Below the pieces are notes generated by a model. It was given only the letters and a program-made list of their open reading frames with translations. It searched no databases and was not told the origin of the DNA. This document shows, piece after piece, positions 48,890 to 57,472 of a stretch of 64,000 nt of DNA. Position numbers and translations under genes: made by a program. This stretch comes from Mycolicibacterium helvum (GTDB taxonomy: Bacteria > Actinomycetota > Actinomycetes > Mycobacteriales > Mycobacteriaceae). Each line of letters begins with the position of its first letter. Positions within the stretch are counted from its first letter, which is position 1. The stretch covers positions 186,001-250,000 of the forward strand of contig NZ_AP022596.1 of the NCBI RefSeq assembly GCF_010731895.1, in the 5' to 3' direction.

Positions 48890-50866
48890 ATGCTCGTTCG
48901 TCAACACGAGAGTGTCGTAGAAGAACTCAGCATGCAACTGCAGTTCCGCGATCCGATCACAAGCAGCGGCTCGATTATGACGCTACCCGCAGCGACAGCG
49001 GACCTCAGAGATTGGGTCGCCGATCGGCGCAAGTTCTTGTCCATCCAATATGCCGACTGGATGCAGGTCATCGGCGACTTCCGCGACAGTCTCTCAACGG
49101 CCGGCCCGAAGCTCCGCGCCATCGTTGAGTCGTCAACAGCGCAAATTGACTCGCAGCTGCAGAATCTGTTTTCGTCAGCGCTAGACGCGGCCGGGAAAAC
49201 TTCTTACGACATTGACGCGAACGTGCGAGCTGCCACGCTGCAGTCGCTAGAACAGCTTGAAGCCGAATTAGCCACTGAGACAGCCATTGTCGAGGCCTGG
49301 CGTGATCTAGTGAAATCGGTCCAGACGCCGAATCGCTCCGTTGAGGAGATCTCGCGTAGACGCGACACACTATTCGCCATTGCGGAGCTTCGGAACCTCG
49401 ATGTCGTGGGCCCCTTCGGCACTTTCAGCAAGGTAGATGCGGTCCTGACTGACGTAGCCGACGCGGTCCAAGCAGAACTTGACGGCGAGGCGGGCGTCGA
49501 GAACCGACGAATTTTCCCACCGAGTTGGGACCCCAGCGGCCAGCCCACCTGGAGGCGGCTGCAACTTTGCGAGCGAGTTTTGACCCGCCCGGCTTTCCGG
49601 GGTGATTGCATCGTCTGGCTCCGACTAGAGCCGACATTTCTACCACGCGGCGATGTCAGTCATGGGCAGGTTACGTTCTACAACGCATCGCATTTGAGTG
49701 CCTTCGTTCGGCAACCCGAAGGTGCGGACCAGTTCTTTGATGTAGTGCCAACAGAGGTTCTCACATCCCCCCCATCTGAACGCGCACCGCTCTTGAGAGG
49801 GGGTGACTCCGAGTGGGAAGATAACTGGAACATGGCCTACGCGCGTATTGTGCTGCCAGGCATCGAGGTTCACACCGCAGAGGCGAAGGCCATCGCGCTA
49901 GTGGAAGCCCTCAAAGCGGTGAACCACGCCACGAAGGACACCTGGAAGATGCTCAGGGGCCACCTTCTATTTGTCGATGGCGAACTAAGATCACGATACT
50001 CCTGGGGCCCAAAAGAAGAGCGGCCCGAACACTACTATCCGCAGAACGATTGGATGGCCCGAGATTTGCGCCGAATGGCGCGGGCAAATCAGAGCCTCGA
50101 TCCACAGTCGATACACGACCTGCAAGACGCCATGAATATGAGCACGGCGCTCAAAGCAGCTTCCGACGAAAGCCCACAGGCGGTCGTGATGGCGTCGGTT
50201 CGGGCAATCGAGCATATGAACGCGTGGACCACGGGCGGTGTAAAAGACTGGGCGGACTTCGTATCCAGCTACTTCAAGAAGGCTCAGGCTCGGGTAAGGG
50301 TCGTTGAGTTCATCAGCCACTTCACCAGGGAAGCCATCGACCACCAGCCCGATCGGCGCCCAGGTGCGCCACGCGCCCCCCAGCAATCGCTATTCGACAT
50401 CCGCTCACGCCTAATGCAAACAGTGGGAGCACACGAGTATTTCAACGCTCGTGGCGCTGTCGATGAGGTCGCCGCGTTGCGCAGCATCTACGCCGACCAT
50501 TTTCTGTCCCGCGGGCTAGGGGAAGTCGATACTATCTTGGCAACGCCCGAAGGGATGTTCGGTCAACTTGAGGAGCAATGCCGGCGATTTGACCGTCTGC
50601 TCGCTCGCCTTAAGCGGCTGCGCAACTCCGCGATTCACGGCGGCCCGATATCGGAGACTGCGTGCCAGTCGGTGGATACGTTCGCCTTCAACCTTGGTCA
50701 CCAATGCCTCAACGAGGCCATGCGAGCGCTGCTTGTCGGGACCGACATCGTCTCGCATATAGATGCGTACCGAGCCGACCACATCGACAGGTTCCAGCGT
50801 ATCGAGACGTCCGGCGAGATCGACGCATTGTTTGTCGAGTATGACCCCGAAGACGACGTCCTCTGA
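48890..50866 (+). CDS. Large protein of unknown family with a HEPN-like R-x4-H motif
   Basis: 658 residues from the ATG at 48890, four bases behind GGAGGGG. The N-terminal 200 or so are mostly helical and charged; a middle part has beta-type segments (DCIVWLRLEPTFLPRG, GQVTFYNASHLSAF); the last 150 are helical. Near the C terminus, RLKRLRNSAIHGGP contains R-N-S-A-I-H, the R-x4-H pattern of HEPN ribonucleases, followed by a helix, as in ApeA-type HEPN domains. The gene is visibly lower in GC than its neighbours and interrupts a catabolic region, suggesting acquisition. I do not recognise the full protein. An anti-phage or RNase role is inference. Confidence 0.72.
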   Translation: MLVRQHESVVEELSMQLQFRDPITSSGSIMTLPAATADLRDWVADRRKFLSIQYADWMQVIGDFRDSLSTAGPKLRAIVESSTAQIDSQLQNLFSSALDAAGKTSYDIDANVRAATLQSLEQLEAELATETAIVEAWRDLVKSVQTPNRSVEEISRRRDTLFAIAELRNLDVVGPFGTFSKVDAVLTDVADAVQAELDGEAGVENRRIFPPSWDPSGQPTWRRLQLCERVLTRPAFRGDCIVWLRLEPTFLPRGDVSHGQVTFYNASHLSAFVRQPEGADQFFDVVPTEVLTSPPSERAPLLRGGDSEWEDNWNMAYARIVLPGIEVHTAEAKAIALVEALKAVNHATKDTWKMLRGHLLFVDGELRSRYSWGPKEERPEHYYPQNDWMARDLRRMARANQSLDPQSIHDLQDAMNMSTALKAASDESPQAVVMASVRAIEHMNAWTTGGVKDWADFVSSYFKKAQARVRVVEFISHFTREAIDHQPDRRPGAPRAPQQSLFDIRSRLMQTVGAHEYFNARGAVDEVAALRSIYADHFLSRGLGEVDTILATPEGMFGQLEEQCRRFDRLLARLKRLRNSAIHGGPISETACQSVDTFAFNLGHQCLNEAMRALLVGTDIVSHIDAYRADHIDRFQRIETSGEIDALFVEYDPEDDVL

Positions 50867-50957
50867 GCACTTCTCCGTGGTCATGGCCGATACTCGCCGT
50901 CCGCTCGGCGGCCTCGACATTCCCGACACCCGATTCGCTAGACGACCACCCGCTGAC

Positions 50958-51773
50958 TCAGCGACCCAGCTCGTGGGTGAGCGCCTCGAGCTCGTCGCCG
51001 CCGGCCATTTCCTGGGTCAGATGCTCCAGAGTGATGTCGTCGTATGTGCAATCCAGCTTCTGGCGGCCGCGGTTGAGCAGCACGAAGTGGTCGCCGACCA
51101 TGTGCGCGTGGTGCGGGTTGTGGGTGATGAACACGACGCCGAAGCCGGCCTCTTTGGCCGCAGTGATGTATTTGAGCACGACACCGGATTGCTTGACACC
51201 CAGTGCGGCCGTCGGCTCGTCGAGGATGAGCACCCGCGCACCGAAGAACACCGCCCGGGCGATCGCCACACACTGGCGCTGACCGCCCGACAGGGAACCG
51301 ATGGCCACGTCGACGTCGGGAAGGTCGATGCCCATCTTCGACAGCTCGGTGAGCGTGGTGGCTCGCATGGCGTTGGCATCCAGCGCCCACGGGAAGCTCT
51401 TCTTGCGAATCTCCTGTCCCAGGAAGAAGTTTCGCCATACCGGCATCAGCGGAACGACGGCGAGGTTTTGATAGACGGTGGCGATGCCCTTGCCAAGGGC
51501 ATCGGCCGGTGAGCCGAACTTCGTCGGCTCACCGTCGACCAGGAGCTCACCTTCGGTCTGCTGATGCAGTCCCGCGATGATTTTGATCAACGTGGACTTG
51601 CCCGCACCGTTGTCACCGAGGATGCCGGTGACCTCGCCGGCGTGCACCCGTAACGAGATGCCTTTGAGTGCAGTGATGTTGCCGTAGCTCTTACCGACTT
51701 CCCTCAGCTCGACGAGAGGTACTTTGCCGCCGGACGGGGCTTCTTCAGTGGGACGGTCCATGGTTGCGGTCAC
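50958..51773 (-). CDS. Sugar ABC transporter ATP-binding protein
   Basis: 271 residues, a single nucleotide-binding domain. Walker A is GDNGAGKST, the signature motif LSGGQRQ, Walker B VLILDEPTAALG, with an H-loop histidine in VVFITHNPHH. One domain, unlike the two-domain RbsA/XylG proteins, fits the FrcA-type importers often used for inositol or fructose. It follows the permease by seven bases and completes the substrate-binding-protein, permease, ATPase order. An ATG at 51761 is an alternative start. Confidence 0.9.
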   Translation of the reverse strand: MTATMDRPTEEAPSGGKVPLVELREVGKSYGNITALKGISLRVHAGEVTGILGDNGAGKSTLIKIIAGLHQQTEGELLVDGEPTKFGSPADALGKGIATVYQNLAVVPLMPVWRNFFLGQEIRKKSFPWALDANAMRATTLTELSKMGIDLPDVDVAIGSLSGGQRQCVAIARAVFFGARVLILDEPTAALGVKQSGVVLKYITAAKEAGFGVVFITHNPHHAHMVGDHFVLLNRGRQKLDCTYDDITLEHLTQEMAGGDELEALTHELGR

Positions 51774-51780
51774 TTCTCTT

Positions 51781-52839
51781 TCACCTCTTGGCGGCGTAGT
51801 TGCGGAAGGCGTTGTTGGCGATCACCGCGAACAGCAGCATCGCGCCCAGGAAGAACTTGAACCAGTCGGGATTCCAGCCTGCGTAGACGATGCCCTGGTT
51901 CGTCATGCCGAAGATGAACGCGCCGATGGCGGCCCCGACAGCGGTGCCGTAACCACCGGTCAGCAGACAGCCGCCGATGACCGCGGCGATGATGTAGAAG
52001 AACTCGTTGCCGATACCCTGGCCGGACTGAACGGTGTTGAACGCGAACAGCAGATGCATGCCAACAAACCAGGCGCAGAACCCGACGAACATGAACAGCC
52101 CGATCTTCACCTTGGTCACCGGCACACCGACCGCGCGGGCGCTGTCCGCGTCGCCGCCCACGGCGAAGATCCAGTTGCCGATCTTGGTCTTGAACAGCAC
52201 CCAGGTGGCCACCGCGGTGAACACCAGCCACCACACGACGGTGATCCGGATGCTCACGCCGAACAGGGTGAATGACGAGGCGAACACCTTCTGCGCCGAG
52301 TCCCAACCCTGCATGTCGTTCACACTCTGCGTGGCGACCTGGCCCGAAACCAGCTTGGTGACAGCGAGATTGATACCGGCGAGCATGAAGAACGTGCTCA
52401 GTGTGATCAGGAACGACGGGATCTTGGTCTTCATCACCAGGTAGCCGTTGAAGAAGCCGACGGCCAAGGCCAGGATCAGCGCCAGGCCGGCACCGGCCCA
52501 CAGATTGAGGTGCAGATTGTAGGCCAGCATCGAAGCAGCCAGCGAGCTGAACGTCACCGCGACACCCGTGGAGAGGTCGAACTCGCCGCCGATCATCAGT
52601 ACCGCGACACCGCACGCCATGATCCCGATGGTGGAGCTGGCGTACAGGACGGTGGCCAGTGACGAGGCCTGCCGGAACGGATCGGCCACGATCAGGAAGA
52701 AGACGAAGATCCCGATGGCGCCGATTCCCGCGCCCATCTCGGGCCGAATCAGCAGGCGTTGCAGCCGGTTCCGCTCCTTGACCCGTTCATCGCGGACGAC
52801 TTTGCGGTCGGCGATCTCGAGATCTGATTGCGTAGTCAT
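51781..52839 (-). CDS. Sugar ABC transporter permease
   Basis: 352 residues with about eight to ten hydrophobic segments and the BPD_transp_2 pattern of ribose/inositol-type importers (VLMIGGEFDLSTGVAVTFSS, then AVGGDADSARAVGV, and AVIGGCLLTGGYGTAVGA). The N-terminal 40 residues are charged and cytosolic. It imports the substrate captured by the lipoprotein encoded 17 bases upstream. The cargo is inferred to be myo-inositol from the neighbouring iol genes. Confidence 0.9.
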   Translation of the reverse strand: MTTQSDLEIADRKVVRDERVKERNRLQRLLIRPEMGAGIGAIGIFVFFLIVADPFRQASSLATVLYASSTIGIMACGVAVLMIGGEFDLSTGVAVTFSSLAASMLAYNLHLNLWAGAGLALILALAVGFFNGYLVMKTKIPSFLITLSTFFMLAGINLAVTKLVSGQVATQSVNDMQGWDSAQKVFASSFTLFGVSIRITVVWWLVFTAVATWVLFKTKIGNWIFAVGGDADSARAVGVPVTKVKIGLFMFVGFCAWFVGMHLLFAFNTVQSGQGIGNEFFYIIAAVIGGCLLTGGYGTAVGAAIGAFIFGMTNQGIVYAGWNPDWFKFFLGAMLLFAVIANNAFRNYAAKR

Positions 52840-52856
52840 GTCTTTTCCCAGGCTCG

Positions 52857-53846
52857 CTATCGGGTCCCGCCCTTGGCCAATTCGGCCACGGCGTCGATGT
52901 TGGACTTGTCAATGAAGGAGGGGCCGGTCAGAGTCGCCTGACCGCCACCGATCAGGTTCTTGTTGCTCAGGTACAGCCACAGCGAATCGATCGCGAGGTA
53001 ACCCTGCAGGAAAGGCTGCTGGTCGACGGCCCACTGCACGTCGCCCTTCTGGATCGCGTCGACGAGTGCGGCATTGGTGTCGAAGGTGACGATCTTGGCG
53101 TTGCTGTTGGCGTTGTTCTTGGACTGGACGGCGGTGAGTGCGATCGGTGCGCCCAGCGCGACGACAGTGTCGATCGACGGATCCTGTTGCAGCTTGGCTG
53201 TGATGGTGGACTCGACCGACGGCATGTCCTTGCTGTTGACGTTCAGCAACTCGGTCTGACCCTTGAAGCCCTGGGTCACACCCGCGCAGCGGGATTCCAG
53301 CGCGACCTGACCCTGCTCCTGAATGACACAGAGGATCCTCTTGGCACCGTCGGCGGTCAGTCGCTCACCGGCCGCGATGCCCGCCAGCTTCTCGTCCTGG
53401 CCGAAGTACTCCTGGACGCCCATGGCCTTCCAGCTGTCGTAACCGGAGTTGAACGCCACCACCGGAATGCCCTTGGCCTCGGCGGCCTTGACCGCGGGGG
53501 CCATCGCGTCGGGCTTGGCCAGCGTGACGGCGATGCCTTTGACCCCGCTGTCGATCGCGCTCTGGACCAGGTTGGCCTGGTTGGGCGCCTCGGGATCGTT
53601 GGAGTAACGAAGCTCGATGTTGTCCTTTTTGGCGGCTGTCTCGGCACCCTTGCGAATCAGGTCCCAGAACGAGTCGCCGGGCACCTCGTGGGTGATCATC
53701 GCGACGGTCATCCGTGGCGTGTCGACGGTGCCGCCACCGGAACCGCCGCCGCTGTCCCGTGGCTTACCGCCGGTGGCAGAACAGGCAGCAAGCCCGAGGA
53801 CGAGCGCACTCGCGCCTGCCACCGCCGCTAGCCGAATGAACCTCAT
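52857..53846 (-). CDS. Sugar ABC transporter substrate-binding lipoprotein
   Basis: 329 residues. A lipoprotein signal ends in the lipobox LGLAAC near residue 20, then a glycine/serine linker and a periplasmic-binding domain of the ribose/inositol type (MTVAMITHEVPGDSFWDLIRKGAETAAKK, GIAVTLAKPDA, PVVAFNSGYDSWK). The ATG at 53846 follows AAGGAG; an open frame to 53903 is not used. It diverges from the TIM-barrel gene at 53965, and the 118-base space holds the operator shared with iolC. Probably binds myo-inositol. Confidence 0.9.
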   Translation of the reverse strand: MRFIRLAAVAGASALVLGLAACSATGGKPRDSGGGSGGGTVDTPRMTVAMITHEVPGDSFWDLIRKGAETAAKKDNIELRYSNDPEAPNQANLVQSAIDSGVKGIAVTLAKPDAMAPAVKAAEAKGIPVVAFNSGYDSWKAMGVQEYFGQDEKLAGIAAGERLTADGAKRILCVIQEQGQVALESRCAGVTQGFKGQTELLNVNSKDMPSVESTITAKLQQDPSIDTVVALGAPIALTAVQSKNNANSNAKIVTFDTNAALVDAIQKGDVQWAVDQQPFLQGYLAIDSLWLYLSNKNLIGGGQATLTGPSFIDKSNIDAVAELAKGGTR

Positions 53847-53911
53847 GACGACTCCTTGTCCATCGCGCAGCACACGCTGATCCCTCGATGTAATACGGCT
53901 CACAGCGGAAA

Positions 53912-53933
53912 GTCAATACTTTGTTCGGACATT
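53912..53933. promoter_or_regulatory. Shared inositol operator, copy A
   Basis: A 22-bp element starting GTCAATACTTTGT and ending GGACATT on the plus strand. It agrees at 20 of 22 positions with the minus-strand reading of 55544-55565. It lies between the divergent ABC transporter and TIM-barrel genes, 66 bases before the lipoprotein ATG and 31 before the plus-strand ATG. The best candidate ligand protein is the GntR regulator at 54743-55474. Confidence 0.65.
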
Positions 53934-53952
53934 AGGACTGCAGGTCAAATGC

Positions 53953-53958
53953 TAGGGT
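53953..53958 (+). promoter_or_regulatory. -10 box for a probable leaderless gene
   Basis: TAGGGT ends six bases before the ATG at 53965, and no ribosome site is present, the arrangement of mycobacterial leaderless genes. A clear -35 hexamer is not seen; the shared operator copy A covers that area. Confidence 0.45.
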
Positions 53959-53964
53959 GCTGCC

Positions 53965-54738
53965 ATGACCGATTTCGACCTGGCGGTATGCGCCGAAATG
54001 GTGTTCCGCGACCTGCCAATTCTGGAGCGGGTGCGACGCATCGACGAGCTGGGCTTCGCGGTGGAGATCTGGAGCTGGGACGACAAAGACCTGGCCGCAC
54101 TGGCCGGCACCGGAGCCCGGTTCTCATCGATGACGGGCTACCTGCAGGGCGACCTGATCGATCCACTGAGTGCCGACGAGGTGGTGCGGACCGCCGAGTT
54201 GAGCATCAAAGCCGCTGAGACACTGGGTGTTCCGCGCCTGAACCTGCACACCGCCGAGCTCGTCGACGGTCGCGCCGCCCGCCCGCGGCAGCGGGCCACC
54301 GGACAGATGTGGCTCACGGCGCAGCGCTCGCTGGAGCGGATAGGCGAACTCGGCGCTGCCGCCGGCGTGACGTTCTGCGTGGAAAACCTCAACTCGATCG
54401 TCGACCACCCCGGCGTCCCGCTGGCCCGGGCCAAGGACACCCTCGCGCTCGTCGAGGGCGTAGGCCACCCGAACGTCACGATGATGCTGGACCTCTACCA
54501 CGCCCAGATCGGCGAGGGGAATCTTGTCGAGTTGGTCCGCCGGTGCGGCGCTGCCATCGGTGAGATCCAGGTGGCCGATGTGCCTGGTCGCTGCGAGCCC
54601 GGTACCGGCGAGATTCACTACCCCGCGATCGCGAAAGCATTGCGCGAGATGGGGTATGCCGGGCCGATCGGTCTGGAGGCGTGGGCGTCCGGCGACAGCG
54701 AAGCCGCACTCGAGGCCTTCCGCGCGGCGTTCTCCTGA
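53965..54738 (+). CDS. TIM-barrel sugar isomerase, hydroxypyruvate-isomerase-like
   Basis: 257 residues of the xylose-isomerase-like barrel family. Likely metal and catalytic residues are in VEIWSWDDKD, VTFCVENLNSIVDHPG, MMLDLYHAQIGEG and GLEAWASGD, the pattern of Hyi-type isomerases. In iol clusters such enzymes may act as inosose isomerases (IolI-like). It is alone on the plus strand between the divergent transporter and the converging GntR gene (4 bases between stops) and carries the shared operator in its promoter, so it is co-regulated with inositol uptake. Confidence 0.82.
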   Translation: MTDFDLAVCAEMVFRDLPILERVRRIDELGFAVEIWSWDDKDLAALAGTGARFSSMTGYLQGDLIDPLSADEVVRTAELSIKAAETLGVPRLNLHTAELVDGRAARPRQRATGQMWLTAQRSLERIGELGAAAGVTFCVENLNSIVDHPGVPLARAKDTLALVEGVGHPNVTMMLDLYHAQIGEGNLVELVRRCGAAIGEIQVADVPGRCEPGTGEIHYPAIAKALREMGYAGPIGLEAWASGDSEAALEAFRAAFS

Positions 54739-54742
54739 CGCT

Positions 54743-55474
54743 CTACCGGTCGACGAGTGTGGTGTCGAAGTAGTACCGCGAGGCGCGATAGCAATGGGTG
54801 CCGAACTCGACCGCACGCCCGGAATCGTCGAACGCGGTGCGGTCCATGGTCAGCAGCGGGGCGCCGGGCTTCTCGTCGAGCAGCCTTGCCTCGCCTCGGC
54901 TGGCAGCCTTGGCTCCGATGCGCTGGCTGGCCAGCCTGATGTGCACCCCGCGCGAGCGCAGCGACTGGTAGAGACCGTTCTGCTCGAGTTCCTCAGCGTC
55001 GGGCGCGATCTCGACCGGAAGGTAGTTGATCATCAACGCCAGCGGTTCACCATTGGCGCACCGCAGGCGCTTGATGCAGGCGACCTCACGGTCTTCGGCA
55101 ATGCTGAGTTCACGGGCGACGTCCTCACCGGGAGGCCCCACGTGGTACGCCAGCAGCTGGGTGGTCGGTTCCTGACCGGCCCGGGCCAGATCGTCGAACA
55201 AGCTGGTCAGCTCGACCCGTCGGTGCACCGGATTCTGAACGACCTGAGTCCCCACGCCGCGCTTGCGAACCAGCAATCCCTTGTCGACAAGCTCCTGGAT
55301 CGCCCGCCGAGTGGTGGGCCGGGACAGCGTGAGGCGCTTGGCCAATGCCAGCTCATTCTCGAACCGATCGCCGGGCGCAAGTTCGCCACTGCGGATGGCG
55401 GCCTCGATCGCCTGAGAGAGCTGATAGTAGAGGGGAACAGGGCTTGACCTGTCCAGCTCAACCGTCAACGGCAC
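54743..55474 (-). CDS. GntR-family regulator with UTRA domain, probable IolR
   Basis: 244 residues. The winged helix has AIRSGELAPGDRFENELALAKRLTLSRPTTRRAIQELVDKGLLVRKRGVGTQV; the C-terminal UTRA domain begins about residue 90 and ends ...EFGTHCYRASRYYF. HutC-subfamily regulators sense small metabolites. The GTG at 55474 has CGGAG upstream; an open frame to 55597 runs through the promoter. It diverges from iolC. The shared operator, one copy of which contains TGTCCTGACA, fits the KGWCHTRACA site published for the GntR-type IolR of Corynebacterium glutamicum, from memory. Probably represses inositol uptake and catabolism. Confidence 0.85.
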   Translation of the reverse strand: MPLTVELDRSSPVPLYYQLSQAIEAAIRSGELAPGDRFENELALAKRLTLSRPTTRRAIQELVDKGLLVRKRGVGTQVVQNPVHRRVELTSLFDDLARAGQEPTTQLLAYHVGPPGEDVARELSIAEDREVACIKRLRCANGEPLALMINYLPVEIAPDAEELEQNGLYQSLRSRGVHIRLASQRIGAKAASRGEARLLDEKPGAPLLTMDRTAFDDSGRAVEFGTHCYRASRYYFDTTLVDR

Positions 55475-55543
55475 ATCGACTCCGATCTCGAACTCGAAAT
55501 CCCAACAGTAGCTGAAGTCTAACACCGGCTGTGCAAAAGATAG

Positions 55544-55565
55544 AATGTCAGGACAAAGTATTGAC
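55544..55565. promoter_or_regulatory. Shared inositol operator, copy B, overlapping the iolC promoter
   Basis: The minus-strand reading starts GTCAATACTTTGT and ends TGACATT; it differs from copy A at two of 22 positions. The plus strand has TTGACA at 55561-55566, a good -35, with CACAGT 17 bases later as a weak -10, so the operator overlaps the iolC -35. It contains TGTCCTGACA, a full match to the C. glutamicum IolR consensus KGWCHTRACA as I remember it. It also lies upstream of the divergent GntR gene, allowing autoregulation. Confidence 0.68.
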
Positions 55566-55626
55566 AGACCGCTGTGGCGGGGGCACAGTCGTAACAAGTC
55601 CCCATCGAGCCCTGAAGAGAGCTGAC

Positions 55627-56598
55627 GTGACTACTAACCCACCCTTCGATGTACTCGCCGTCGGGCGCAGTGGCGTCGACGTCTACCCGCTCCAGGTCGG
55701 TGTCGGCCTGGAGCACGTGGAGTCCTTCGGCAAGTTCCTCGGGGGCAGCGCGGCCAACGTCGCTGTCGCAGCCGCCCGCCTCGGTAACCGCACCGCATTG
55801 ATCTCGGGCGTCGGAGCCGACCCGTTCGGCCGGTACGTACGAGCCGAACTCGATCGCCTGAACGTCGACAACCGCTACGTCAACGTCCACCCGGAATACC
55901 CGACCCCGGTGACGTTCTGCGAGATCTTCCCGCCCGACGACTTCCCCCTGTACTTCTACCGCAAGCCCAGTGCGCCCGATCTCCAGATCACTGCCGACGA
56001 GCTCGATCTCACCGCGATCCGCGATGCCCGGGTGTACTGGTCGACACTCACCGGCCTGTCCGAAGAGCCCAGTCGCGGTGCACATTTCGCGGCGTGGGAA
56101 GCACGCGCACGCAAACCGCTGACGATCCTGGACCTCGACTACCGCCCCATGTTCTGGGACTCCCCTGCCGCCGCCGCCGAGCAGGTTCAGCGCGCGCTGG
56201 GCCACGTGACCGTGGCGGTGGGCAATCGGGAAGAGTGTGAGATCGCCGTCGGAGAGACCAATCCACACAAGGCCGCCGACGCGCTGCTTGACCTCGGCGT
56301 GCAGCTGGCGATCGTCAAACAAGGCCCACGCGGAGTGCTGGGCAAGACCCGAAGCGCATCGGTAACGGTGCCGCCTGTCGACGTCGACGTGATCAACGGC
56401 CTAGGCGCCGGGGACAGCTTTGGCGGAAGCCTGTGCCACGGTCTGCTGCACGGATGGCCGCTGGAGAAGACCTTGCGCTACGCCAACGCCGCCGGCGCGA
56501 TCGTCGCATCGCGGCTGGAGTGCTCGACAGCGATGCCGACGGCCGAGGAGGTCGCCGCACTGGCCGAGCAGACCGCAGTGGAGGCCGTCAATGTCTAG
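55627..56598 (+). CDS. iolC: 5-dehydro-2-deoxygluconokinase
   Basis: 323 residues, PfkB family. The start region FDVLAVGRSGVDVYPLQ and the loop GKFLGGSAANVAVAAARLG are typical of IolC; the anion hole is VINGLGAGDSFGG. It phosphorylates 2-deoxy-5-keto-gluconate in myo-inositol catabolism. The GTG at 55627 follows GAAGAGAG; an in-frame upstream start at 55531 would cover the promoter and operator. It heads the operon iolC-Cgl0158-iolB-iolD-iolE-iolG and overlaps the next gene by eight bases. Confidence 0.93.
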   Translation: MTTNPPFDVLAVGRSGVDVYPLQVGVGLEHVESFGKFLGGSAANVAVAAARLGNRTALISGVGADPFGRYVRAELDRLNVDNRYVNVHPEYPTPVTFCEIFPPDDFPLYFYRKPSAPDLQITADELDLTAIRDARVYWSTLTGLSEEPSRGAHFAAWEARARKPLTILDLDYRPMFWDSPAAAAEQVQRALGHVTVAVGNREECEIAVGETNPHKAADALLDLGVQLAIVKQGPRGVLGKTRSASVTVPPVDVDVINGLGAGDSFGGSLCHGLLHGWPLEKTLRYANAAGAIVASRLECSTAMPTAEEVAALAEQTAVEAVNV

Positions 56599-57469
56599 TG
56601 CCTGCAAGGATTACGCCGATATCACCGAACTGCGGGCGGGCGATCCGTCCGCGATCGCGCGGGCGTGGCAGACCCGCACCACCCGGCCGGTCGTGCGCGG
56701 CAACGGACGGCTGATGATCGTCGCCGCCGACCACCCCGCCCGGGGGGCGCTGGCCGTCGGCTCGCGACCCACCGCGATGAACAGCCGCACCGACCTCCTC
56801 GACCGGCTGCGCACCGCGCTGGCCGACCCCGGGGTCGACGGTGTGCTCGCCACCTCCGACATCCTCGACGACCTGCTGTTGCTCGGCGCGCTCGAGGACA
56901 AGGTGGTGTTCTCGAGCTTCAACCGCGGCGGGCTGGCCGGTGCGGGATTCGAGTTCGACGACAGGATGACGGGCGCCACTGCGGCATCGACCGCCGCGGC
57001 GAAGATGAACGGCGGAAAGATGTTGTGCCGCATCGCGCTCGACGATCCCGGCACGGTGGCGACGATGGCGGCGTGCGCTCAGGCCGTCGATGAACTGGCC
57101 GCGCACGGCCTGATCGCCATGGTCGAGCCGTTCATGTCGGCCCGCGTCGACGGGAAGGTCCGCAACGACCTCAGCCCGGACGCGGTGATCAAGTCCATCC
57201 ACATCAGCCAGGGGCTGGGGTCTACCTCGGCCTACACCTGGATGAAGCTGCCGGTCGTCGACGAAATGGATCGGGTGATGGAGTCCACCACGTTGCCCAC
57301 GCTCCTCCTAGGTGGTGACCCCACCGACCCCGACGAAGCCTTCGCCAGTTGGGAAAAGGCGCTCTCGCTGCCGTCGGTCCGCGGTCTGATCGTGGGTCGT
57401 ACCCTGCTGTACCCGGCCGACGAGGACGTGAGTTCCGCCGTCGCGACCGCCGTGTCGATGGTGAGATGA
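56591..57469 (+). CDS. Cgl0158-family (beta/alpha)8-barrel protein
   Basis: 292 residues. Barrel segments are RLMIVAADHPARGAL, VDGVLATSDILDDLLLLG, MLCRIALDD, LIAMVEPFMS and the lysine-containing TYTWMKLP-like AYTWMKLPVV, ending in LIVGRTLLYP. Proteins of this class sit in actinobacterial inositol clusters (Cgl0158 in C. glutamicum). Since no iolJ aldolase gene is present here, it may be the class-I aldolase that splits 2-deoxy-5-keto-gluconate 6-phosphate; the lysine in WMKLP would be the Schiff-base candidate. This is inference. Confidence 0.85.
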   Translation: MSSACKDYADITELRAGDPSAIARAWQTRTTRPVVRGNGRLMIVAADHPARGALAVGSRPTAMNSRTDLLDRLRTALADPGVDGVLATSDILDDLLLLGALEDKVVFSSFNRGGLAGAGFEFDDRMTGATAASTAAAKMNGGKMLCRIALDDPGTVATMAACAQAVDELAAHGLIAMVEPFMSARVDGKVRNDLSPDAVIKSIHISQGLGSTSAYTWMKLPVVDEMDRVMESTTLPTLLLGGDPTDPDEAFASWEKALSLPSVRGLIVGRTLLYPADEDVSSAVATAVSMVR

Positions 57470-57472
57470 CTG

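Noticed and set aside
48431..50957. Integrative element carrying the HEPN-like gene
   Set aside because: No integrase, tRNA, or flanking direct repeat was found; composition alone suggests transfer.
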